64,000 nt of DNA, from assembly GCF_000808535.1 (NCBI RefSeq), contig NZ_JWLV01000007.1:1-64000 (forward strand), written 5' to 3'. Positions 9,518-18,132 of the stretch are shown in pieces. The stretch is from Vibrio sinaloensis. GTDB lineage: Bacteria; Pseudomonadota; Gammaproteobacteria; Enterobacterales; Vibrionaceae. The translations under genes and the position numbers were made by a program. Under the pieces are notes generated by a model, which ran no database searches, had not been told where the DNA came from, and worked only from the letters and a program-made list of their open reading frames with translations. Position 1 is the stretch's first letter; each line of letters starts with the position of its first letter.

Positions 9518-10894
9518 ATGAAGAGCATTACTCAAGAAGTGAATGATTTAATCCATCGCAGCGTTGACTCACATGTCCGTATTGCGGTGACCGGATTATC
9601 CAGAGCAGGCAAAACCGCGTTTATTAGCTCTTTGGTTAATCAGCTTCTTCATACCTCAACTCACGATAACTTGCCGCTACTCTCTGCGGCGAGAGACAAA
9701 CGCCTTGTCGGAGCCAAACGTGAGCCCCAATCTAATATGTTGGTGCCAAGGTTTGGTTACGATGAAGCCATCGAGTCCCTCCACAGTGAGCCTCCTCAGT
9801 GGCCAAAACCAACGCGAGATGTCAGCGAGATACGCTTAGCGTTAAAGTACAAACCTAAGAAAAAAACCAAGAAACTGTTCAATAGCACAGCGACCTTGCA
9901 CATCGATATTATTGATTACCCAGGGGAGTGGTTGCTCGATCTGCCGCTTTTGGATATGGACTTCGAGCAATGGTCTAAGAGCCAATTTGATGCACTAAAA
10001 GGTGTTCGCCAAGAATTAGCGGCGCCTTGGCTTGAGAAGCTCTCTCAGTTTGATGTCGATTCGGACCTCGATGAAAAACAACTGGCGGAAATTGCTCAAA
10101 CCTATACCGACTATCTATACGCGTGCAAAGAGAGTGGACTCCATTGGGTTCAACCGGGACGGTTTGTATTGCCCGGAGAACTTGACGGCGCGCCAGTGTT
10201 GCAGTTTTTCCCAGTGAAGTTTGAAGAAGGGAAAAAGGTTGAGAAAACGTCCAATTTAGCCATGCTTCAAGCGCGCTATCACGAGTATCAGCAGAAAGTA
10301 GTGAAAGCCTTTTATAAGCATCATTTCTCAACGTTTGATCGCCAAATCGTTCTGGTGGATTGCTTACAACCACTCAACGCCGGTTACGAATCGTTCCATG
10401 ATATGCGAGACGCGCTGGAACAAATCATGAATAGCTTTAAGTACGGTAGGAGTAATTTATTAAAGCGCCTGTTTTCACCTCGGATTGATAAAGTGCTATT
10501 CGCGGCAACAAAAGCGGATCATGTCACCCCTGAACAACACCCAAATTTGGTGTCTTTGTTGCAGCAAATGGTACATCCAGCGTGGCAAAACGCGTCGTTT
10601 GAAAACATTGAGATGAGTTGTATGACTATGGCCTCTATCCAAGCCACTCAAACGGGTTTTATTGGTCAGGGCGATCAGGCGGTGCCTGCGATTCAAGGAG
10701 TGACGCTGGAAGAGAAACCCATGACGGTCTTCCCTGGTGAAGTGCCGAAGAAGTTACCCAATAAAGTGTATTGGCAGCAGCAAGGGTTTGAGTTTACCGC
10801 CTTTCGCCCTCAAGCATCGCTCAGTGATGAGCCATTGCCGCACATTCGCATGGACAAAGCACTTGAGTATTTGATTGGAGACAAACTGAAATGA
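9518..10894 (+). CDS. ycjX: YcjX family P-loop GTPase-like protein
   Basis: 458 residues. A Walker A motif GLSRAGKT is at 26-33 and a DYPGEW segment acts as the Walker B / G3-like motif, so it should bind nucleotide. YcjX belongs to the DUF463 family, whose genes in enterobacteria lie near the phage-shock (psp) operon and are linked to envelope stress; the exact activity is not established. The stop codon overlaps the start of the next gene (ATGA), so translation is coupled with ycjF, and tyrR follows: the same ycjX-ycjF-tyrR order as in E. coli. Confidence 0.9.
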   Translation: MKSITQEVNDLIHRSVDSHVRIAVTGLSRAGKTAFISSLVNQLLHTSTHDNLPLLSAARDKRLVGAKREPQSNMLVPRFGYDEAIESLHSEPPQWPKPTRDVSEIRLALKYKPKKKTKKLFNSTATLHIDIIDYPGEWLLDLPLLDMDFEQWSKSQFDALKGVRQELAAPWLEKLSQFDVDSDLDEKQLAEIAQTYTDYLYACKESGLHWVQPGRFVLPGELDGAPVLQFFPVKFEEGKKVEKTSNLAMLQARYHEYQQKVVKAFYKHHFSTFDRQIVLVDCLQPLNAGYESFHDMRDALEQIMNSFKYGRSNLLKRLFSPRIDKVLFAATKADHVTPEQHPNLVSLLQQMVHPAWQNASFENIEMSCMTMASIQATQTGFIGQGDQAVPAIQGVTLEEKPMTVFPGEVPKKLPNKVYWQQQGFEFTAFRPQASLSDEPLPHIRMDKALEYLIGDKLK

Positions 10895-11940
10895 GCCAAC
10901 CAGCAGACAGTAAGTTGAAGCAGAAGAAGGTGTTTGAACAGCCTTTAGTGGATGAGCCAGTTCAATCGCAACCAGACCTCACTGCACACATGCAATTCAC
11001 CGAGCAAGAAACATTTGTCCCGGCAAAGATTGAAGAGCGTGATTCTGATACCGAAGCCGAAGCAAAATTAGAACGCATAATTCGCCCTAACTCACGGTCG
11101 AAGTGGCTGGCGAGTGGTTTGCTGGCAACGTTTGCTGGTTTAGTGGGGTGGCAGGCGATTGACAGTGTGGTTACGTCGATTCAAACCGCAGACTGGTTGT
11201 CGTTAGGATGGGCGGGATTCATATCGGTTCTTGCCAGTTTAGGCATTGGCGCAATCGGCAAAGAGTTGTGGAAATTACGTAAGCTGCACAATCACTTTTC
11301 GGTACAAGAGCAAACGGAAGCCCTAATCGAAGATAATAGCATTGGTAAAGGGAAAGCGTTTTGTGAAACGCTTGCCAAGCAGTCAGGCATTTCAGCAGAG
11401 TCACCCAGTTATGACCGTTGGATCCATAGCGTGAAGCCCTCGCACAGTGATGGCGAAGTGCTCGATATGTACGATGCGATGGTGGTGTCAGAGCAAGACA
11501 AGTTGGCAACTAAAGTGGTGTCTCAGCATGCGACTGAGTCCGCGGCGCTTGTCGCCATAAGCCCATTGGCGATTGCCGATATGTTGCTGGTGGCTTGGCG
11601 AAACTTCAAAATGATCGACAGCTTAGCGGATGTTTACGGTGTCGAGCTAGGGTATTGGTCACGGCTACAGCTGTTCAAATCGACCTTAATCAACATGGCC
11701 GCTGCAGGAGCAAGTGAGTTAGCCATAGATGCCAGCATGGATCTGATGTCGATGGACTTGGCTGGGCGCGTGTCAGCGAGAGCAGGGCAGGGACTTGGCG
11801 TTGGAATCTTAACCGCTCGTTTAGGGTTAAAAGCGATGGCACTGCTTCGACCTATGCCTTGGCATGAAGAACGACGAGTCAAACTGGGCGCGATTCGAAA
11901 ACAAATCGTAGAAAAAATCGCCGCTATAACAATCAAATAG
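10891..11940 (+). CDS. ycjF: YcjF family inner-membrane protein (TIGR01620/DUF697)
   Basis: 349 residues with a charged N-terminal region of about 65 residues, two membrane helices (about 70-90 and 100-120), and a C-terminal DUF697-like helical region (about 200-340) rich in ALA/MAL stretches. Overlap of four bases with ycjX points to a two-gene unit and probable partnership. Role unknown; in E. coli the pair is induced with the psp genes. No psp gene lies in this window. The next gene, tyrR, is 100 bases downstream behind its own likely operator. Confidence 0.88.
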   Translation: MSQPADSKLKQKKVFEQPLVDEPVQSQPDLTAHMQFTEQETFVPAKIEERDSDTEAEAKLERIIRPNSRSKWLASGLLATFAGLVGWQAIDSVVTSIQTADWLSLGWAGFISVLASLGIGAIGKELWKLRKLHNHFSVQEQTEALIEDNSIGKGKAFCETLAKQSGISAESPSYDRWIHSVKPSHSDGEVLDMYDAMVVSEQDKLATKVVSQHATESAALVAISPLAIADMLLVAWRNFKMIDSLADVYGVELGYWSRLQLFKSTLINMAAAGASELAIDASMDLMSMDLAGRVSARAGQGLGVGILTARLGLKAMALLRPMPWHEERRVKLGAIRKQIVEKIAAITIK

Positions 11941-12002
11941 CGTGAATGTGAAGCAAGTGATGTCGCTTTGCTTGACGAGGATCTAGGCTTAAGGGAAACT
12001 AC

Positions 12003-12020
12003 TGTCAACTTTTCGTGACA
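12003..12020. promoter_or_regulatory. Candidate TyrR operator upstream of tyrR
   Basis: The 18-base sequence TGTCAACTTTTCGTGACA fits the TyrR box layout TGT-N12-ACA (consensus TGTAAA-N6-TTTACA), with the outer TG and CA conserved. It ends 20 bases before the tyrR start codon, where bound TyrR would block expression. E. coli tyrR is also self-repressed. One weak box, so tentative. Confidence 0.5.
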
Positions 12021-12040
12021 CCTTAGTTAGGAACTTATCT

Positions 12041-13585
12041 GTGCGTCTAGAAGTTTTTTGTGAAGACAGGCTTGGCCTGACTCGTGAACTGCTCGATATT
12101 CTTGCTTCAAAGAACATCGACTTACGAGGCATTGAAATTGATATTTCAGGCATCATTTATCTCAACTGTCCCGATATCGATTTCGATACCTTTAGTGAGT
12201 TGATGGCAGAGATCCGTCGCATCTCAGGTGTCAAAGATGTCCGAAAAATCCAGTTTATGCCTATTGAGCGCCACAACACAGAGCTTATCTCTTTGCTCAA
12301 TAGCCTTCCGGAACCCGTCCTTGCGATAGACCTAAAAGGCAACGTCGACATGGCGAATCACGCCGCGATGAGTCTATTCCATCAGCAAGAGAGTGAAATA
12401 ATTGGTCATCCGGCTTCAACCCTGATCCCCAGCTTTAACTTTGCAAAATGGAGCGAAAGCACCAGCACTCGTCAACGTGAAAGCATTGTGATTGGTGGGC
12501 TGGATTACACGCTTGATGTGATGCCTGTATACATTACTGACGAAGCCAACGAATCCATCTTGGCGAGCGCGGTAATGATGATCCGCTCTTCTCAAGAAAA
12601 GCCTCTGTTTGATGAAAGCTTACCGCTGCACAACAATCTCGGTTTTGAGCATTTTGTCGGGGTATCGAACCGTCATAAAGCGCTAATCAGCCAAGCCAAA
12701 AAGCTCTCTATGCTCGATCAACCTTTGCTCATTCAAGGTGAAACGGGGACGGGCAAAGAGATGCTTGCACGAGCTTGCCACAACCGTTCGAACCGTTCGG
12801 GTAAACCGTTTTTGGTATTGAGCTGTGCGTCAATGCCGGATGATGTGGCTGAAACAGAACTGTTTGGCCATGCGCCAGGCTCTTTTAACCACGACCAAGG
12901 TCATAAAGGGATTTTTGAGCAGGCGAATGGTGGCACGGTGTTCTTGGATGAAATCGGTGAGATGAGTCCGCACTTGCAAATCAAACTGCTGCGATTACTC
13001 CAAGATGGCACCTTCCGCCGCGTGGGAGAAGAAGACGAAATTCATGTCGATGTCCGTGTTATTGCGTCAACTCGCCACCATCTCGCAGACCTCGCTGAGT
13101 CGGGAAGTTTCCGCGAGGATTTGTTCTATCGGCTAAACGTACTGACATTAATCATTCCTCCTCTTCGCGAACGTTCAAACGACATTGCGCCACTACTTGA
13201 TTTGTTTGTCGCGAAATACGTGAAACAGTTAGGGATTGGCAAACCTGAGCTTAGTGATACGCTTATTGATCAATTGGTGACGTATCAGTGGCCTGGTAAC
13301 ATGCGCCAACTGGAAAACATGGTTTTGAGAGCGCTTACAGAGCTTGAGTCTGACGTGCTAGATGCTGAGCTGTTCCACTTGCCACAGTTGGAATCTTCTT
13401 CTGCTCATTTGCCATCCATCAATCTTGATGGCTCCCTAGATGAGATCATGAAAGAGTACGAGTCCCAAGTGCTGGAGAGATTGTATCAATCGTTTCCGTC
13501 TAGCCGTAAACTCGCTAAGCGCTTGAATGTTTCACATACTTCGGTTGCGAACAAACTGCGTGAGTATGGGATAAGAAAAAGTTAA
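12041..13585 (+). CDS. tyrR: Aromatic amino acid regulator TyrR
   Basis: Transcription factor that senses tyrosine, phenylalanine and tryptophan. 514 residues: N-terminal ACT domain (about 1-75), PAS domain (about 78-190), AAA+ domain with Walker A at about 233-240 (GETGTGKE) and DEIGEM, and a C-terminal Fis-like helix-turn-helix (SRKLAKRLNVSHTSVANKLR). The GAFTGA loop of sigma-54 activators is replaced by GSFNHD, as expected for TyrR, which works with sigma-70. The start is GTG at 12041 with AGGA upstream, giving the usual MRLEVFCEDRLGL start. The stop overlaps the rimJ start by one base, suggesting coupled translation. Confidence 0.95.
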   Translation: MRLEVFCEDRLGLTRELLDILASKNIDLRGIEIDISGIIYLNCPDIDFDTFSELMAEIRRISGVKDVRKIQFMPIERHNTELISLLNSLPEPVLAIDLKGNVDMANHAAMSLFHQQESEIIGHPASTLIPSFNFAKWSESTSTRQRESIVIGGLDYTLDVMPVYITDEANESILASAVMMIRSSQEKPLFDESLPLHNNLGFEHFVGVSNRHKALISQAKKLSMLDQPLLIQGETGTGKEMLARACHNRSNRSGKPFLVLSCASMPDDVAETELFGHAPGSFNHDQGHKGIFEQANGGTVFLDEIGEMSPHLQIKLLRLLQDGTFRRVGEEDEIHVDVRVIASTRHHLADLAESGSFREDLFYRLNVLTLIIPPLRERSNDIAPLLDLFVAKYVKQLGIGKPELSDTLIDQLVTYQWPGNMRQLENMVLRALTELESDVLDAELFHLPQLESSSAHLPSINLDGSLDEIMKEYESQVLERLYQSFPSSRKLAKRLNVSHTSVANKLREYGIRKS

Positions 13586-14166
13586 TGGAACGTATTAGTA
13601 CCCCACAGCAAGTGTTTGAACAAGATGGCGATGTGACTGTGCGTACCGCCGAGCCAACAGATGGCAAGCTCATTTCCGATTACTTTACTGCCAATCGCTC
13701 GCATCTTAAACCTTGGGAGCCCAAACGAGAGCCCGCTTTTTATACCGAGTCTGGTTGGACTCAACGATTGATCAAGTTGAACGAACTGCATCGAATGGGG
13801 CTTGGTTACTACTTGCTTATCCTCGATACAGAAAGCGGTGAAATGCTAGGGACAATCTCATTTAGTAACATCTCCCGTTTTCCATTTCATGCGTGCAACG
13901 TGGGCTATTCTCTAGGCCAATGTGCGCAAGGGCGAGGGGTTATGTCTCGTGCGTTGAAACTTGCGGTGCGCTACATGTTCTCGATACAAAACATTCACCG
14001 CATAATGGCAAGCTATATGCCTCGTAACCAACGCAGTGAGGCTGTGCTTAACCGTTTAGGTTTTAAACGAGAAGGGTTTGCCAAAGACTACCTACTCATC
14101 GATGGTAAGTGGGAAGACCACAATCTCACTTCGTTAATTAACCCCAATTGGAAGGCGAAGGAATGA
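13585..14166 (+). CDS. rimJ: Ribosomal protein S5 alanine N-acetyltransferase
   Basis: GNAT enzyme that acetylates the N-terminal alanine of ribosomal protein S5. The 193-residue chain matches E. coli RimJ along its length: HLKPWEP near the N-terminus, FHACNVGYSLGQ, a Q/RxxGxG/A-type acetyl-CoA loop (CAQGRGVM), HRIMASYMPRNQRS, and the near-identical C-terminal block KDYLLIDGKWEDH. It overlaps tyrR by one base upstream and the HD-domain gene by four bases downstream, so the three are probably one transcript. Confidence 0.88.
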   Translation: MERISTPQQVFEQDGDVTVRTAEPTDGKLISDYFTANRSHLKPWEPKREPAFYTESGWTQRLIKLNELHRMGLGYYLLILDTESGEMLGTISFSNISRFPFHACNVGYSLGQCAQGRGVMSRALKLAVRYMFSIQNIHRIMASYMPRNQRSEAVLNRLGFKREGFAKDYLLIDGKWEDHNLTSLINPNWKAKE

Positions 14167-14750
14167 ATCGATTAGAGCAACAACTTGCGTTACTCATGGA
14201 ACTGGATCAACTCAAATCTGTGCTAAGGAGAACCCGTGTTAAAAGCGCGGAAGGTCGCCTTGAAAACAGTGCCGAACACAGTTGGCATGTCGCGTTGATG
14301 GCAATCTTGATGGAAGAGCATGCCAATGAGCCTGTTGATATCGCGCGTGTGGTAAAAATGCTCTTACTGCACGATATTGTTGAGATAGATGCTGGTGACA
14401 CTTTTGTTTATGACGCCGTCGCTTCTTTAGAGCAAGAAGAGAAAGAGCTTGCCGCGGCTAAACGCATGTTTGGCATGTTGCCCACGGAGCAAGGTGCAGA
14501 GCTAATGGCTATTTGGCAAGAGTTTGAACAAGGGCAAAGTGCGGATGCAAAGTTTGCAAAAGCGCTCGATAGAATCATTCCAATGCTGCTCAACTACCAC
14601 AACCAAGGGCAGAGCTGGCTAGAACACGGCGTGACTAAAGAGCAGGCACTTACCGTCAATCGCAAGATCGGCTTTGGCTCGGAAGCGTTGTGGGACAAAG
14701 CACAACAAATGATAGAAGAAGCTACAGAAAAAGGCTGGCTAAAAGCATAA
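14163..14750 (+). CDS. HD-domain hydrolase (YfbR/HDDC2-like)
   Basis: Metal-dependent phosphohydrolase, 195 residues. Metal-binding signatures are H in SAEHSWHVA and HD in LLLHDIVEIDAGD. Members of this superfamily include 5'-deoxynucleotidases such as YfbR, so a nucleotide monophosphate substrate is plausible but not proven. The ATG at 14163 overlaps the rimJ stop and has AAGGCGAAGGA right before it; an in-frame TTG five codons earlier is less likely. It ends the tyrR-rimJ-HD run. Confidence 0.85.
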   Translation: MNRLEQQLALLMELDQLKSVLRRTRVKSAEGRLENSAEHSWHVALMAILMEEHANEPVDIARVVKMLLLHDIVEIDAGDTFVYDAVASLEQEEKELAAAKRMFGMLPTEQGAELMAIWQEFEQGQSADAKFAKALDRIIPMLLNYHNQGQSWLEHGVTKEQALTVNRKIGFGSEALWDKAQQMIEEATEKGWLKA

Positions 14751-14775
14751 TCGGCTAGCCATACGAGGATAATAA

Positions 14776-15249
14776 ATGTCGTATCTCACTTTGGATCAAT
14801 ACCAAAGAAAATGGATTTTCACTCACCAATCAATGCCTGTGCCAGAGGAAGATCTCGGGGCGATTAAACCGATGGATCAAGCCCGCGCGTCACAGCTGTG
14901 GAAAGAAAACATCAGTGCTCAAAGCCCCGACGCTGATCGCCTCAGCTCCAGTGATTGGCCTATGCGAGAATCCAACTGGAAAGAGACCGTAGATTGGATG
15001 GCGGCGTGGGAGTCTGATGACGACGCGATGCCAGAAGAAGTCCTCGCGTTTTTGGATTGGCAAGACGACGTCACGGTGTACTTTTGTTATGAAAAATACA
15101 ACGTGATTGAAACCAAATGGTCTACATTCAAAAAGCATTGGAAGAACTTTTTATTTTACGATGATGGTCCGATTCTAATTGGCCGCAGACGCAGTGAAGC
15201 GTTGTGGTTTGACTCAAAAGGTAATGTCAAACTGGGCCATCGAAAATAA
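14776..15249 (+). CDS. DUF2947 family protein
   Basis: 157 residues, soluble, acidic, rich in tryptophan (for example SDWPMRESNWKETVDWMAAWE). This matches the Vibrio/Shewanella DUF2947 family; no activity is known and no catalytic motif is obvious. It begins 25 bases after the HD-domain gene with ACGAGGATAA before the ATG, so it may share the transcript that starts at tyrR. A strong stem-loop follows. Confidence 0.8.
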   Translation: MSYLTLDQYQRKWIFTHQSMPVPEEDLGAIKPMDQARASQLWKENISAQSPDADRLSSSDWPMRESNWKETVDWMAAWESDDDAMPEEVLAFLDWQDDVTVYFCYEKYNVIETKWSTFKKHWKNFLFYDDGPILIGRRRSEALWFDSKGNVKLGHRK

Positions 15250-15256
15250 ACCAACT

Positions 15257-15288
15257 CGCCCCAGCTAAGTCATTGCTTAGCTGGGGCG
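15257..15288 (+). terminator. Long stem-loop ending the tyrR-to-DUF2947 run
   Basis: Perfect 13-base arms CGCCCCAGCTAAG and CTTAGCTGGGGCG around a 6-base loop. There is no real T-run after it, but its strength and site just after the stop codon suggest transcript termination or 3' end protection. Confidence 0.65.
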
Positions 15289-15597
15289 TCTGTCACTTAT
15301 CTCCGAGAAGCGCTCTCTTAGCAGGGGGCAAGTGAACAATCAGCTCTGTAGCGTCGGTGAGGCAACAAAAGATAGGGGCAAAATCAAGAGATTGATCCAA
15401 TTAATGATGTGGAGCCGTTCTAAGATCCAAAAAGATCCTCTAAGCGAATGAATTGTAAAGCGTATACCCATAAATAAATTGTGATTTTAAGCCCAAATTA
15501 GGGCCTCTCTTTTGCGCAAACTATGTAATTTGTTATCATTTTTTAGACAAGTGGAATTTAGAGTGACAATTTAGTCAGTTATAGATTAAGTGCAGGG
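15289..15597. other. Intergenic region, no gene seen
   Basis: No open frame with a ribosome site. It holds an inverted pair GATCC-AAAAA-GATCC near 15427-15445, a weak GCCC/GGGC stem with a T-rich tail at 15491-15510, and AT-rich promoter-like sequence up to the next gene. The length suggests a long leader or an unannotated RNA, but I cannot support either. Confidence 0.4.
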
Positions 15598-15780
15598 ATG
15601 ATTGTGGACACAAATAAAGCGCAATTAAAAAAAGATTTTTATGCTCAGATAAGCCATCTGCAGGCATATTGTCAGCCGCAGACCAAGCCCACTTTATCGT
15701 TATTGACTGAAGAAGAGTTGCGCGAGTTAGAATCGCTTTGGATCGAACATTTCATGTGGAAGACGAAACAAAATCATTAA
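15598..15780 (+). CDS. Small hypothetical protein
   Basis: 60 residues, helical, no membrane segment, ending in TEEELRELESLWIEHFMWKTKQNH. I do not recognise the family. Two starts compete: ATG at 15598, with GCAGGG directly against it, and GTG at 15604, which would have GGGA five bases upstream. A clear terminator follows the stop codon, and the AT-rich region before it could hold a promoter, which supports a real single-gene unit. Confidence 0.6.
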   Translation: MIVDTNKAQLKKDFYAQISHLQAYCQPQTKPTLSLLTEEELRELESLWIEHFMWKTKQNH

Positions 15781-15806
15781 ACCACAACTCAAATCTGCTC
15801 AGAATA

Positions 15807-15836
15807 AACCCCAAGCGTTACGCGTTGGGGTTTTTT
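15807..15836 (+). terminator. Intrinsic terminator after small hypothetical gene
   Basis: Arms AACCCCAA/TTGGGGTT with inner GCG/CGC pairs, followed by six T. Confidence 0.85.
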
Positions 15837-15936
15837 ATTGCCTTAACGATTAATTGTTATATTATAACAAAAGTGATCTAACCGTTGATTTATCGAGTAT
15901 GAGTCCCCATAGTTAGACCAATAAGAGATTTCTAGA

Positions 15937-16575
15937 ATGATAGAAATAGAAGCAAGTAAGATTCGAGTGAGTAGGGATATGGCGGAAGTAAGAGCCAGAG
16001 TCGACTTCAAAGTCGGTGCCAAGAGTAATATCGATGCAGAAATTTTGTCTTTCTCTGGACTGACAACAGATAAAGAGCACGTCGCAGTCATTTTTAAACA
16101 CGCAGACCAGACTCAAGAGACACCGATGGTTCGTATGCACTCAGAGTGCCTTACTGGTGATGTTTTTCACTCTTCACGCTGCGATTGCGGAGAGCAACTC
16201 GACGAGACGATAAATCGTATGGGAGAGTCAGGCGGGATCATCTTGTACTTAAGGCAAGAAGGTCGGGGCATCGGTTTATATAACAAAATTGACGCGTATA
16301 AACTGCAAAGTCAGGGCATGAACACCTACGAAGCCAACAATCACCTTGGTTTTGGTGATGACCTACGTGACTTTACGGAAGCGGCGCAGATGTTAAAAGC
16401 GCTGAACGTTAACAAAATTCGCTTGGTGACCAATAACCCGAAGAAGGTTCGTGAACTTCAAGAATACGGCATTGAAATCGAGCAAGTTGTCAATACTTCA
16501 GCCCACGTTAAAGACGGCAACGAAGGGTACCTGAAAGCAAAAGTCTCTCATGGAAAGCATCATCTAAAGCTGTAA
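15937..16575 (+). CDS. ribA: GTP cyclohydrolase II
   Basis: First step of riboflavin synthesis: GTP to 2,5-diamino-6-ribosylamino-pyrimidinone phosphate, formate and pyrophosphate. 212 residues, single domain without fused RibB. Zinc ligands are C71, C82 and C84 ([19 protein letters not shown]), and the active-site block RQEGRGIGL follows. It stands alone between two terminators. The leader (about 100 bases) is too short and lacks the features of an FMN riboswitch. AAGAG lies upstream of the ATG. Confidence 0.94.
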   Translation: MIEIEASKIRVSRDMAEVRARVDFKVGAKSNIDAEILSFSGLTTDKEHVAVIFKHADQTQETPMVRMHSECLTGDVFHSSRCDCGEQLDETINRMGESGGIILYLRQEGRGIGLYNKIDAYKLQSQGMNTYEANNHLGFGDDLRDFTEAAQMLKALNVNKIRLVTNNPKKVRELQEYGIEIEQVVNTSAHVKDGNEGYLKAKVSHGKHHLKL

Positions 16576-16598
16576 GCCCTTGTCTCATCTATGTTGAT

Positions 16599-16626
16599 AA
16601 AAGCCTCACTTCTGTGAGGCTTTTTT
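16599..16626 (+). terminator. Intrinsic terminator after ribA
   Basis: Arms AAAAGCCTCAC and GTGAGGCTTTT with a 4-base loop, then six T. Confidence 0.88.
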
Positions 16627-16679
16627 GTATGCCTCTTGCAATAAAATTGTAAATTTGTATGATTGCGTCCTGATAGTGT

Positions 16680-16721
16680 AAATGATAATAATTAGCACTA
16701 ATAAATAATAACGATTATTAA
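16680..16721. promoter_or_regulatory. Candidate Fur boxes upstream of the imelysin locus
   Basis: AATGATAATAATTAGCA at 16681-16697 resembles the Fur consensus GATAATGATAATCATTATC, and an AATAAT-AACG-ATTATT inverted repeat sits at 16704-16719. Both lie within 65 bases upstream of an imelysin gene, a family known to be iron-regulated, so Fur repression under iron-rich conditions is likely. Confidence 0.65.
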
Positions 16722-16742
16722 GCTCAACAAGGATGCTTTTCA

Positions 16743-18005
16743 ATGAATGTTAAATCTCTATTGGCGCAATCAGTCGCTGCTTCTTTGGTATTGGCGAGCA
16801 GCTCGGTTTTTGCTGCGAAAGTGACTCAAGAACAGGTTGTTGAACATTACGCAGACATCGCACATGCGGTTTTTGAAGATTCACTGACGACCGCAAAAAA
16901 GCTAGATAAGTCTATCGAATCTTTTCTAGCAGCACCTTCAGCTGCCAAGCTAGAAGAAGTAAAACAAGCTTGGCTAGACTCTCGCGTTCCTTATCAACAA
17001 TCTGAGGTGTTCCGTTTTGGCAACGCAGTTGTGGATGATTGGGAAGGGCAGCTGAATGCATGGCCGCTTGACGAAGGTCTTATCGATTATGTATCGACGG
17101 ATTACCAGCACGAGCTAGGTAATGAAGGTGCAAATGCAAACATTGTCGCGAATAAGCAGCTGAAAATTGGCGCTACAACAATGGATGTTTCTCAACTGAC
17201 GCCAAAAACGATTGCAGATTTGAATGAAATCGGTGGCTCTGAGGCAAACGTCGCTTCAGGCTACCACGCGATTGAATTCTTGCTATGGGGCCAAGACCTA
17301 AATGGTACTAATGCGGGAGCTGGTCAGCGTCCTTACACAGACTTTGTGGTAGGTGAAGGCTGTACGAACGGCAACTGTGAGCGTCGTGGCGAGTACCTAA
17401 AAGCGACAGCTCAACTGCTAATCCAAGATCTAGAATGGATGGAAAAACAGTGGTCAGCGGATGAGAAGGGTAACTACCGCGCAGAATTACTCTCTGACTC
17501 TTCAGAAAATGGCCTACGTAAAATGCTATTTGGTATGGGTTCACTATCTCTTGGTGAACTCGCCGGCGAGCGCATGAAAGTGGCATTAGAAGCGAACTCA
17601 ACGGAAGACGAGCACGATTGTTTCTCTGACAATACGCATAACTCTCACTACTACAACGAGCAGGGTATTTACAACGTTTACACGGGTTTGTACAAGCGTC
17701 AGGACGGCACATTGCTCTCGGGACCAAGCATTAATGATCTCGTTGCTCAAAAAGACCAGCAAGCAGCAAAAGAGATCCAGAAGCAGTTTGATGTTACCCG
17801 TTCACAAGTCGGTCAATTGGTGACATCTGCAGAAAATAACGGTGAGTTCTTCGATCAACTTATCGCATCTGGAAACGTGAAAGGCAACGCGTTGGTGAAC
17901 GAGACAATTATGTCACTGGTTGCTCAAACGGCTTCAATCGAGCGTGCGGCAAAAATTGTTGGAATTAACAGCCTAAACCCAGATACGGCTGATCACGAAT
18001 TTTAA
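16743..18005 (+). CDS. Imelysin family periplasmic iron-related protein
   Basis: Exported protein of 420 residues with a signal peptide (1-24, cut after VFA). The imelysin GxHxxE motif is present at 173-178 (GYHAIE), followed by FLLWGQD. Imelysins are iron-regulated periplasmic or surface proteins (IrpA/IcmP, related to EfeO); a role in iron binding or uptake is likely, not proven. C-terminal half: a second helical bundle with CFSDNTHNSHYYNEQGIYNVYTG. It is the first gene of a four-gene iron locus behind probable Fur boxes. A terminator-like hairpin after it may make it the most abundant product. Confidence 0.88.
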   Translation: MNVKSLLAQSVAASLVLASSSVFAAKVTQEQVVEHYADIAHAVFEDSLTTAKKLDKSIESFLAAPSAAKLEEVKQAWLDSRVPYQQSEVFRFGNAVVDDWEGQLNAWPLDEGLIDYVSTDYQHELGNEGANANIVANKQLKIGATTMDVSQLTPKTIADLNEIGGSEANVASGYHAIEFLLWGQDLNGTNAGAGQRPYTDFVVGEGCTNGNCERRGEYLKATAQLLIQDLEWMEKQWSADEKGNYRAELLSDSSENGLRKMLFGMGSLSLGELAGERMKVALEANSTEDEHDCFSDNTHNSHYYNEQGIYNVYTGLYKRQDGTLLSGPSINDLVAQKDQQAAKEIQKQFDVTRSQVGQLVTSAENNGEFFDQLIASGNVKGNALVNETIMSLVAQTASIERAAKIVGINSLNPDTADHEF

Positions 18006-18023
18006 TTTGATTTCCGATCATAC

Positions 18024-18046
18024 AAGGGCTCCTTTGAGCCCTTTTT
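18024..18046 (+). terminator. Terminator or attenuator after first imelysin gene
   Basis: Perfect 8-base arms AAGGGCTC/GAGCCCTT with loop CTTT and five T. The related di-heme gene follows 87 bases later, so read-through or a second promoter must serve it; AATGAGAATATTTCTTG at about 18071 could be another Fur-type site. Confidence 0.8.
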
Positions 18047-18132
18047 GTTGTTTTTATAACCTTACATTTAATGAGAATATTTCTTGTTTACATATTTTAA
18101 ATGATAAGGTTTTGCTATGAGCGCTAGGTATC

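Noticed and set aside
14148-14162. TTG start five codons upstream for the HD-domain gene
   Set aside because: The ATG at 14163 has an immediate purine-rich ribosome site and overlaps the rimJ stop in the usual ATGA way.
15837-15936. FMN riboswitch ahead of ribA
   Set aside because: The leader is about 100 bases and lacks the conserved RFN element sequences.
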